Of a stretch of DNA of 64,000 nucleotides, positions 25,801 through 34,400 are shown piece by piece. The stretch's first letter is position 1. Every line of letters starts with the position of its first letter. Position numbers and translations under genes: made by a program. The notes beneath the pieces are model-generated. The model did no database searches. It worked only from the letters and a program-made list of their open reading frames with translations, and was not told the origin of the DNA. The stretch is from contig NC_134849.1 in NCBI RefSeq assembly GCF_965363235.1, forward strand, positions 50,228,122-50,292,121. Direction: 5' to 3'. This stretch comes from Mytilus galloprovincialis (taxonomy: Eukaryota > Mollusca > Bivalvia > Mytilida > Mytilidae).

Positions 25801-28800
25801 ATTCCTCAGACATTTTAGAATCGTCTCATAAATTTAAAAAAAAAAACGATTGTCTAATATAATAGAAAATCTTGGAAATGTAACAATTCCTGCCGAATTT
25901 CACGATTTTCCCTATATATCCTTTGTAATTTTGGTGTATGATGCTGTTAACTTCAACAGCTCGTATCTCAAAAACGAAAACGGTTACCCCCTTTTTTTAT
26001 TTTATTTTCCGATTTATTTTTACAAGCAGAATCTACATGTAAAATTTTAAAAAAATCCATTGTGTAGTTTAATTACGTACACTTCGCCTTAAGACAAACA
26101 CTCGATATGAATATCTCGGCAATAGAATGTTGGATACGCAAACGTCAAATTGTTTTCAAAACGAAGCGGTGATTTTTATGCCGATTTGTGCAAGTGGTTA
26201 TCTCCCCTTAATTTCACCAGTCAAAAATAAAAACCCAGCAAAATGCATAAAAATTAAGAAAGGACTTGCCCTACTCTACAAAAATTAGAAAGAAAATAAA
26301 CGAAACTCGATTTATAACTATGTTATGATAATATAAAGAAGAGATACTTCCCTATTTTTCAGAGGACTAAATGTAAAAAAATAAAAGACAAAATAAAAGT
26401 AAAAAAAAACAATTTCAGAAATGTGGATAATGACACCTACATGTAAAACTAAAAACCTAGCTATACTAAAAGAAATTAGATCTGGCGGATGAAATATACT
26501 ACATGTAATTTTTATATGTGGGATCCTTCCTAGCAGAATTTTTTTAAACACTTCTGATAATATTTAATGCAATAAAACATAGTTTATAAAATTTGAATAA
26601 TCTTTCTGAAAATTGATATAATTATTAAATAAATAGTACTGATCATATATATTTTATATTCTATAAAGTGTGACCAAGAGTCACAACACATTTCTTCAAA
26701 TTAAGAGAGCCTTTAAACTCAAGCCTATGTTTCTTAGTTGAACAGTAAAATACAGAAAAGGGATTTATAAGTTTTATACCAAAAAGATTGACAGAAATTC
26801 TGTAAAAAAAATATGATTTAAATTATAAGTGAAAGTGACACAATTTTGGATTTCAGAATCATTTATATTATTGTAAAATTAAACTACTAGGTTAGCTTGT
26901 ACAGTAGCCCTTTGTCTTATTTCTCAGGGTATTTTATAGATTATGAAAGTAAACTTTTTTGAAAAAATGGGGCTTCTTCTCTTGAACAGGTTGCTATATC
27001 AGCTGCTTTAATTACATGTTTATAAACAAAGTATTGTATATATTCTTTACCTGAATACTAGTAATAGGAAATGAAATGAAACTGGTGGGACAAATTTTGT
27101 GCATTTTACTTCAATAATGATCAATGATGCTTAAATTTGACAAGAATTTGCCATTTGAATAAATTCAATTTTGTAACGTAAGGGTACCCAAATTGCACCG
27201 AGTACCCAAATTGCACCTATTTAGAAAAAATAGCAACGGAAATCTTACAAGATTTCCTAGAGACTAAACAATTTGTATTTTTATGATTTGATACTATGCA
27301 CATCTTTCAACATAGGTAAACATATTTAGATATACACTGAACGTTCACAGTATTTATCAACAGATGGACTGTTTACTGAAAAAAGCAAAATGTACGAAAA
27401 CGTCATCATGCGACGTCATCAAAACGTCATCTTTTTAAAATTAGCAAATACAATATATTATAAGTATCCATTTCGTAAAATATGAAGAGTAAGCATGGAC
27501 TAATATCCAATTGTTCAAAATATTTTAAGAAATTAAACAAAAGCTCGGTTATTAGACTTTTAAGCATGGATGCAATTTGGGTACTCCTCATTACAGAATC
27601 ATGGATAGTTTGGAGGTTGATTCAAACCAATTTTTTTTTTTATGACTCAATATGGATTAAAAATTAAATTGGTGTACCTATACAATAAAGAAGGATAGGG
27701 CTACAAAATAAACGCATTAAGGACATTTATTTATTGATCATAAAAAAACGTAGGTAAAAAAACTGTCAAAATAGGTGCAATTTGGGTACCGTCACGTTAC
27801 ATATAGTTATGGTAACATGTTTGACGTTCAATTGCAGGATGACAATTTTTTGTTCTGAGAGGAGCATTTTAATGGCAAACTCTAATACTTTGAAATTGAG
27901 GAATGTTGGAAGAAGGGAGAATGTTAATTTTCCATATTCACGGAGACCTTACAAAACTTGAAATTGAAACGATTTTCTTTTTAGTTGTACAATTCTAAAG
28001 AACTCTGATCTGTTGACTGAAAAACAAATCGAGAATGGAATCGGAAATGTGTCAAATTGAATACAGCGAGAAAATCCCAAAGGCGGATGTAGTGGGCAGG
28101 GAGTTTGGGCCACCTTTTTTTTTGAAAATAATTGTTTAAATATTTATGGAAGCACTGAAGCATGACTGGTGCGGGTTACCTTTTTGGCAGTCAGAGTCCC
28201 CCCCCCCCCCTTCCCCGTCACACACACACTCCCCTTCCATCCGTAGGAAAATTCTGGATCCGCATCTAAATCCCGCACCCGCATCAGCACCTACAGGCAA
28301 AATGCGCTTGGGTAACACATGCATTACATGTAACTTGGAGATGAATATATATTTCATAACAATGGGACATTTAAAACAAATGGTTTTATTAACATGCTTA
28401 ACTTGTTTTTTTCCTCGTATATATATAGGGTTTTGTTTTTGGTAGTTTGTATGAATTTTATCAAAGGGACTCTTATGTTTCCTAAAAGTGAACATGCATG
28501 CAGTGTTGTCCGGAGTTCGATCTTTGTAATGACATGTATTTTGCATTTACTGTCATGACTTAAAACCAATTATTGGATAGTTCCAACCATCCTGTTCTTA
28601 TGACTATTAGCATGTATAGGCCAAGGTGCTAGTGTTGGAATATTCAAACATATTAATATATTTTACAATAATATTTCATGATTTATCTACTTTACCTGTC
28701 ACTTTAGGAAAGAACTTTTTAATAAGATACATCCAAGACGGCCTGAACTTGGTTTTTTCACCATTGACCAATAAAACTTCCCGAACCAGCTTATAACCAA

Positions 28801-29071
28801 AACACACAAGTATAGGTTGTGGACCAAATCGAAGGAATACCATGTCGCCATATGTTTTCCTAAACTCCAACAATCTTTTTCCTATATCTCGCGCACCCGC
28901 AATATGTGGGAGGTTTCCAACTATGGGCCAAGGTGTTGGTCCCGGAATATCTACTCGCTGGACAGTGAAGAAGTAATTCAATATTATATAGCTGACAATT
29001 AACACGAGTAAGAATGTCAACACTGTTGTAAGGTCTAACATGCCTAACGCAGTATAGAGTTGGTGTAACAT
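16640..29071 (-). CDS. Cytochrome P450, clan 2 (CYP2-like), gene 1, intact
   Basis: Haem-thiolate monooxygenase, expected on the ER membrane with NADPH-P450 reductase as electron donor; substrate unknown. Eight coding exons, complement of 28696-29071, 21475-21700, 20821-20947, 20184-20334, 19652-19788, 19146-19242, 17543-17749 and 16640-16821, sum to 1503 nt (500 aa plus stop), normal for a microsomal P450. Visible: N-terminal membrane anchor (about residues 13-35), hinge IPGPTPWPIVGN, I-helix AGTDTT (307-312), K-helix ExxR at E364-R367, PERF, and haem loop FSMGPRTCIG with Cys445 as the expected iron ligand. All introns are GT-AG; the intron 4 donor (GTTCTT) is weak. I chose the first Met because it best matches the length of gene 2's anchor; Met11 is the alternative. 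It faces gene 2 head to head. I assign clan by motifs only and give no CYP name. Confidence 0.93.
17543..17749 (-). CDS. P450 gene 1, coding exon 7
   Basis: 207 bp, encodes TPHATLEDTYIDGKLVPKQT through FLPERFLG and ends inside the haem loop after FSM. A minisatellite begins immediately outside its acceptor. Confidence 0.93.
17756..17935. repeat. Minisatellite next to gene 1 exon 7 acceptor (unit ~26 bp)
   Basis: Repeats of ATACCTGTATACTTGTAGCA followed by ATGGAA, about six imperfect copies, in intron 6 and starting within 10 bp of the exon 7 splice acceptor (17750). Confidence 0.75.
17936..18390. repeat. Minisatellite in gene 1 intron 6 (unit ~26 bp)
   Basis: About 15 imperfect copies of GAAGTAGGATTTGACATATC followed by GAGGCA; the central seven copies (about 18165-18350) are the most alike. 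Overlapping minus-strand frames of 66 to 167 codons here are products of the repeat and carry no domain. Confidence 0.85.
18391..19145. other. Rest of gene 1 intron 6
   Basis: Nothing recognisable; the intron runs from 19145 down to 17750. Confidence 0.5.
19146..19242 (-). CDS. P450 gene 1, coding exon 6 (K-helix)
   Basis: 97 bp, carries LPYVMATIHEVQRLAAV with the ExxR pair. Acceptor CATAG, donor GTAGGT. The last part is the homologue of the module amplified in gene 2 at 42479-42910; here it is single-copy. Confidence 0.93.
19652..19788 (-). CDS. P450 gene 1, coding exon 5 (I-helix)
   Basis: 137 bp, carries the oxygen-activating I-helix motif AGTDTT and LKYPEVQKKCRDEVMK. Donor GTGAGT. Confidence 0.93.
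19905..20050. repeat. Short direct duplication in gene 1 intron 4
   Basis: Two copies of CTTTGCxATATCGTCAATGTCAACGATGTAG followed by AAGAGTATGAA, starting near 19900 and 19988. Intronic, no coding role. Confidence 0.65.
20184..20334 (-). CDS. P450 gene 1, coding exon 4
   Basis: 151 bp, encodes NTQVAGHLAAVRTYMRSRVE through LEQEGKPDSKIS. The donor is CAG|GTTCTT, weaker than the CAG|GTAAAT of gene 2 at the same place. Confidence 0.9.
20620..20795 (+). mobile_element. tRNA-derived SINE, 5'-incomplete
   Basis: GTCAGCACTGAGGTTGCGAG followed by TTCGAACCCCGC looks like a tRNA T-arm/B box. The tail AGTGACGTTAAAACACCAAA matches the tail of the SINE at 58605-58868, whose head carries GTCAACACTGCAGTTGTGAG at the equivalent place. 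The A-box part is not recognisable. It lies in gene 1 intron 3. Confidence 0.6.
20821..20947 (-). CDS. P450 gene 1, coding exon 3
   Basis: 127 bp, encodes FDYDDKDFKEMLYHIYFIFK through PIIDKLKPWNT. Borders AACAG and GTATGT; ends in phase 0. Confidence 0.92.
21475..21700 (-). CDS. P450 gene 1, coding exon 2
   Basis: 226 bp between AAACAG and GTAATG borders. Encodes FSDGKTWSDGRKFTVVALKD (C-helix region; W and R of the WxxxR pattern are present) through ATSNIISNIVFGSR. Confidence 0.93.
21722..21949. mobile_element. MITE with GGGACGACATCAAAAG inverted ends (family D)
   Basis: Starts AGGGACGACATCAAAAGATC and ends with the complement (CTTTTGATGTCGTCCCT). Further inward GATGTAGGATAAAAAACTTA and AAGTTTTTTATCCTACATTG continue the inverted repeat. 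About 228 bp, non-coding. Related copies at 32207-32467 and 61389-61653. It ends 22 bp from gene 1 exon 2, so it sits on the intron 1 acceptor side. Confidence 0.8.
21960..22660. other. Gene 1 intron 1 segment with two dispersed-repeat fragments
   Basis: 21970-22022 holds TCGGGTTGTTGCCTCTTTGA (family A tail, see 35815). 22590-22660 holds a family B core fragment. The rest is unremarkable. Confidence 0.55.
22696..22866. mobile_element. Foldback element with a duplicated right arm
   Basis: The left arm (CTAGTCCAAATATTATGACG, then GAAAGGCTATTATA, then TTTGACGCCT) is complementary to the right arm. A 37-bp part of the right arm (AAGGCGTCAAAG to AGCCTTTCAA) is present twice in tandem. Lies in gene 1 intron 1. 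Confidence 0.8.
23181..26092. mobile_element. 2.9-kb element bounded by perfect 22-bp inverted repeats
   Basis: The left end (23181-23202, starting TTAAGGCGAAGTGTACG) and the right end (26071-26092, ending CGTACACTTCGCCTTAA) are exact reverse complements over 22 bp. The longest internal frame is 121 codons (24802-25167, minus) with no transposase motif, so it is probably a non-autonomous DNA transposon, or two sister MITEs bracketing unrelated DNA. It lies in gene 1 intron 1. Confidence 0.65.
26093..27172. other. Gene 1 intron 1, nothing recognised
   Basis: AT-rich intron sequence without repeats I can define. Confidence 0.45.
27173..27800. mobile_element. MITE with GTAACGT...GGTACCCAAATTGCACC ends
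   Basis: The left end GTAACGTAAGGGTACCCAAA continues to TTGCACC; the right end is GGTGCAATTTGGGTACCGTC then ACGTTAC, its near-exact reverse complement. GAGTACCCAAATTGCACC is repeated once inside the left end. About 628 bp, no transposase. Inserted in gene 1 intron 1. Confidence 0.8.
27801..28695. other. Gene 1 intron 1, donor-side part
   Basis: A (C)n run and a (CA)n stretch lie near 28200-28230. Frames of 99 to 136 codons on both strands overlap here but have no domain and look like chance. Confidence 0.5.
28696..29071 (-). CDS. P450 gene 1, coding exon 1
   Basis: Encodes the membrane anchor, the IPGPTPWPIVGN hinge and the YGDMVFLRFG strand region. Ends in phase 1 at ACAG|GTAAAG. Confidence 0.93.
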
Positions 29072-30264
29072 AACGCTAGCCGTCTCTTAATTATAAAATT
29101 CACTTAAATAAAAACCGGTTAAATAAAATCCAGTTTTTAAACATAAATGTAACTGGGATTTCGTAATGTCAAATCAATTTTTCCACAGCGCTGCCCAGGG
29201 GGGTTGTTAAACTTGACAAACAAATAAACGAGAACTGAATGAATTAATAGCTAACAGTAAGTATAAACTAGTAGTACATTTTATCAAACAAGGTCATTTA
29301 ACATGTTTAATGTCAACATTACACCTTTTCCACTATATAAACAAATCGTAAACGCTCAGTGTATACATGGTATACGTAAAGATGTGTGTGCTTGTGACGT
29401 TGTGTAATTGCAAAGGTTTGACAGAATAAAGATATATAGACAAGAAAAATGTATGTGTAATGTGATGAAGAGGTTTCAACGTACATGTATGTACTGATAG
29501 GTCAAGTATATGACCTTGGAGAGATTAAATGAACTTGGAGGTATAAAATGAAAATATTCGGAAAGTTTCATTATATTGAATATAATTGATATGAAAAAAA
29601 TAAACTTTTAAAGTATTTTAAAATTTCAAGATCTAATGAATAGTAGCAACCCGTCTGAGCTAAACAATCTGTGCAAGTTTATAAGAATTATTATTAAACA
29701 TGTTAAATGCCTAGAATCTCCTGGGTAATCACTTTATGTCTCTATTTTACATTTGTATTTAAAATTTATACTATGTTAATTTATTTGTATATGTCTCTGT
29801 ACCATTGTACTTTGGTTTATGAGAATAAAGATATATAAAAGAAATAAAGCTATTAAACTTCTAGCGTTCTTCTGTATGAGGAATATAAAGATCTGTGAAC
29901 TATAGAATGATAAATGCTTTTATTTGTTATCTTTCGAATATGTTCGAAGTTTTCTTAATACTCGAAATGCTAAATTGTATAACTAATTTATAGGTCAAGC
30001 TTTTTTTTGGCATACTAATATATGCACAAACAAGATTTCAAATAAATCTTTTTCTTTAATCTTAAGATTCATGCATGTACATTTGTAATTGATTTGAGAA
30101 CGTACTTGGAATTAATTTAACTTATTAAAAGGTATAAACTTATGCTATGATAACTTTTCAAATGATAAAGTAATTGAAGGATGTAACATAACTTTTTTAG
30201 AATTTGCTGTGTAATACAGATAATATGATGTGTACACAACAGGACATTCGTTAATTGTACAACG

Positions 30265-30525
30265 TATGTAGTTCCTGCAAGTTTGCAACAAAACACGCAG
30301 GAGAAAGATTGATTTGGATAAAAATGTTTGCCACAGGTCTGCAGCAAATACGCAAAATGTTTGCCGCAGGTCTGCAGCAAATACGCAGGAGAAAGATTAA
30401 TTTGCATAAATATGTTTGCAGCAGGTCGATCTGCGGCAAACACTCATTTGCATGGTAAATTGTTTGCAGCAGACCTGCAGCGTATTTGCAGCAAACACGC
30501 CGTAATTGTCCAAGTATTTGCATAA
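30265..30525. repeat. Direct and inverted GCAGGTCTGCAGCAAATACGC cluster
   Basis: The module TTTGCCGCAGGTCTGCAGCA followed by AATACGC occurs three times in direct order, then in altered and inverted form (GCAGACCTGCAGCGTATTTG). ATTTGCAT octamer-like words recur (near 30401, 30444 and 30515). It lies 600-850 bp before the gene 2 start codon. Frames here are repeat by-products. Confidence 0.75.
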
Positions 30526-30899
30526 TCTTCTTTGTTTTGTGCATACGTATAGTCTTTTGTTTGTAGAAATGTTTCTTCCTTTTTTTATAAAAAATATACC
30601 TTATGTCAAGTTTTTGTCCATTAAAGGATATTTTGTTTAGTTTTATTTTTAATGTGGAAGAGAAGGAATCATTGGTTAACTTTTCCCCATGAAATCTCAA
30701 CAGTTTACTGCTTTATTTTTTGGACAAAAATGGATATTGGTAATAAAAAATGAAAAAAAGGATTACAATACTTATAATACGACTTTTGAAAAACGTTTTT
30801 TATTGTTGCTTTCAAAAGTTTGCATGCCCGACCCAATTTGAAACTTTTCTACCCACGCTCACGCCACTGTAGAACATATATCTTATACAGCTCTGAGGT

Positions 30900-31119
30900 C
30901 ATGGTCAGTAAATGAACACCATCGATGACAACTACATGTATATGTAAATTTGAATAACGTTGTATCAAATTTGAAGGTCAGCCCTACATGGTTGCACAAT
31001 CACGATAACAAAAGTAAGATAGAATACATATCAAACATATCCAGGTAATACACGGAGCTTTAAAACGTAAGGAGTTAAACAACAACATAGGAAAATAGAA
31101 AGATAATTCAGTGTCTAGT
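30900..31119 (+). promoter_or_regulatory. Gene 2 proximal upstream block, duplicated before gene 4
   Basis: From CATGGTCAGTAAATGAACAC to the start codon this matches 60426-60656 with a few small differences and two short length changes. It presumably contains the core promoter and 5' UTR. Confidence 0.6.
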
Positions 31120-31486
31120 ATGATCGGAACTATTCTTCACTCAGTAGATGTATTCACAATCTTGACATTTTTTATAACACTTTTATTAGCTTACATTATT
31201 TGGGACAATGTGGTCCGAGTGCGAACGAACATTCCTGGCCCAACACCATGGCCGATAATAGGAAATATGCCGTCAATAATAGGGACTAAGAACGCAAGTG
31301 AAACATTTCTGCAGATGCAAAAGAAGTATGGAGATTTAGTTTATCTCAAGCTCGGTATATTACCTATTGTTCTCGTTTATGGATACAAAAATGTGCATCA
31401 AGTGTTGGTTGACAATGGCAACAAGACAAAATTCAGACCCAGACACATACTTCACTCCCTTAAAATACTCTTCCCCGACAAAACAG
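31120..31486 (+). CDS. P450 gene 2, coding exon 1
   Basis: 367 bp, anchor plus hinge and KKYGDLVYLKLG. Donor ACAG|GTAAGA; ends in phase 1. Almost identical to 60657-61023. Confidence 0.94.
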
Positions 31487-34400
31487 GTAAGAGATACATG
31501 TAGTTATCTTGGTGTAATCAGGGGTGTACAGAATTTTACACCGTTGTTGAAAATTCATACACCCTGAGGCGCAGCCGAATGGGTGTATGAATTTTCAACA
31601 ACGGTGTAAAATTCCGTACACCCCTGATTACACCAAGATAACGAATTTATTTCTGATGAACATTTCCTTTACTCATTTTGAAACCAGGATGTAAAATTGA
31701 AAAAATGATAATGAAAAATTTACAGTGTAATGTTTTTTCAATGTCCATGTTGCTGCGCATTGTAAAATACTTTTTACTTAATTTTTCGAAAAAATCAGAA
31801 AAATTTTGTGTTCTTTTGAGTTTTCCGGAAAAATTTTTTTTTAAAATATTTGTTAAAATTTTTTGACTTTTTTTTTTTTTTTTAAATTTTAAACATTTTA
31901 TTTTGATTATTTTTTTTTTTCTTGGCAAAAAAAAAATAAAAAATTCTGAAACTTTTGGCAAAATTTTATTTATCCCAGGGTGAACCAGGGTGGGGTGTTA
32001 TTTACACCGGGGTAATTAACCAATCAGATTGCAGTATTTTTGCTGCATAAGAAATAATTATTTTTATTCACGGTCAAAGTTTAAACCTTTAAAGTACTTT
32101 ATTATGATGTCACCGTTCCACCTTTTACTTCTTATACATGTTATATCTATTTATATATTTACCATGTTTACTGAATTAAATAAGCCTCTTTAATTTATGA
32201 ATTAGTGACGACATCAACAGATCAATGTAGGATAACAAACTTAAATCAAATAGTTGTTTTTATTTGTTTTTGTTTTTGTTTTTTTTTTTTGGGGGGGGGG
32301 GGGGGGGCTGACTGCTGCATGTTTTGTTTATCCGACATTGATTTTTACATATTTCCTTATTGGTCAATCAATTTCTCCCAAATTAAGTTAAGAGGGGTGG
32401 TAGGGTCAGTGACACATCTTTGTGAATTAAGTTTTTTTTTATCCTTCATTGAACTTTTGATGTCGTCCATTATCGGACCTTGCACAATGATCAGGATGAA
32501 TTGAATGTATAACTTAGTTATTTTAAGGTAACATGTCTCGTGTATCTATGGCATTTTCACTACATATGAATACAGAAAAAAAACATGTATCTTTCGCATA
32601 GAAATTAGCCGACATATATATGTACATATATACATATATATGTCGTGTACAAGTTGCGATTTTGTACAGGTGTCACAAACAGAAACTGGGTGTATCTGTG
32701 ACTGGGAAATGTGTTGGCCTGGAACCACACACACAGAATAAACAGTATGACAAGTCTGCACGGACTCTAACTCTGGGACTAGCTCTTGTAACAAAAGACG
32801 ACTCTGGTTAGCGATGTATAATTTAATAAGTCCAGCATGGAATACAATTGTACAGAGTTGGAACTGCTCAGTGTAATACTAAATCCAATCTGCACCATCA
32901 AAATAATAACATAGTTTATATAACAAACCAAAAACTACTTGAATAGACTTGACAAATATTTCTCTAAATGAGTGAGAAAAGTCAATTAAGGGATTACAGA
33001 AAAATTAGCACATAGATAATGATAAACAATAGAACAAACAGACTTATTTATGGAATTAAAGTCTTGGCCTGTCATATACGAATAATAGATCATTTGAAGT
33101 AAAATGTCGCTAATTGAAAAACAAATTAAAACATGAAATTAGATTAGCTTAATCTTCTAAACTTGACTTAAATCTTGCACAATAAAAATAACAAAATCCC
33201 TTAGCGAAATATTGCAATTATAACAAAACAGTGATTTTACAAAATCTTTTACCAAATGACCGAAAAGTCTCAAATTAATTTTAGCCCATTTTTCCACTGT
33301 GACACAGGTTATAACATGTACAAAAGTACCTCATACATGTTATAACTTGTACAAAATATTGCTTAAAAATGGTTTTAACTTGTACAAAATTTGAGATAAA
33401 TCTTAATGAAGTAAAATATACATCTCAATTCACCAATGCATAAAGAACAACAATAAATAGGCCAGAACGTGTCTTTTTCTGTAGAGGACAATGATCAAAA
33501 AGTTTCAAAAATATATGTTTTATGACTTATGTTGGCAAAATATGTTTTCATGTAATTGTATGTTTTATGTAGTCCATCATGGTTTAAATAAGTGTGACAC
33601 TATTTACTAAAAGCTTGCATTTCCTCAATGACAATTACATTAGATACTAGTAATTTAATTCTTCCAAAATTTTTAAGAACGATGCCTTAAAATTTTGGGT
33701 AATACTCCTCCCTATCGTTTTATTGCATGCACAGATAATGTCTTATATGCTTATTCTGTAAAAGCAAGAGAGAGCTGAAATAGTTTTCATTGGACAACGC
33801 TTCATTATCAATATCTTTGGATCTACTCTTCAATATTTTTGGCCTTCAGCATGAGTTATGTAAATTCATAATTATTTTTTTTTATATAAACTATAAGATC
33901 ATTGCATGAGGCGGATGTCATTTGATGTTTTAAATATATATCCTCTACTTTGAAAGCATGTATTTGTGTCCTTTGGATGTCGTCTGCTCCATGGTCTGGT
34001 TGTTTTCTTTTAGACACATACCCCATTTCCATTCCCAATTTTATTTGTAGACACATCTGTCCTGGCTATCCTCTTGTGTCTTTTAGTGTAAACTAGATTG
34101 AAAGTATTTTACTATTGCCCTCAAAGTGGACACTCACAATTATAATTCATCAAATAAAGATATGTCCATAGATAGTCATAAGAGGATCATAAGACATGTC
34201 CTAAGATATATCTTATGACAAGTCCTAGGAATGCTTCGTAATACCGACCCTTGACATTAACTGTAAAAGGACAAAACACACTATCATGAAGGAATAATAA
34301 AAACGTTATGAAAATATTATTGAGGTCAATAACATCTGTTGCAATAATAGAAACATATCCTTATTTTTCTATTTTGTACGTCAAGTTAAAATCATTTTTA

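Larger units (their letters stand above)
29072..31119. promoter_or_regulatory. Head-to-head interval between P450 genes 1 and 2
   Basis: The 2.05 kb between the two start codons must hold the 5' UTRs and promoters of both genes unless there are distant non-coding first exons. No strong TATA box is evident; CTTTAAAAC near 31058 is a weak candidate for gene 2. It also contains the repeat cluster at 30265-30525. The bidirectional arrangement is seen; shared regulation is inferred. Confidence 0.5.

Noticed and set aside
28136-28546. 136-codon minus-strand frame in gene 1 intron 1
   Set aside because: Low-complexity C/CA tract drives it; no domain, and the opposite strand is open too.
31111-31119. 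GTG start upstream of gene 2 (and the same at 60648)
   Set aside because: Non-ATG starts are unlikely here; the ATG nine bases later aligns with the other P450 anchors.
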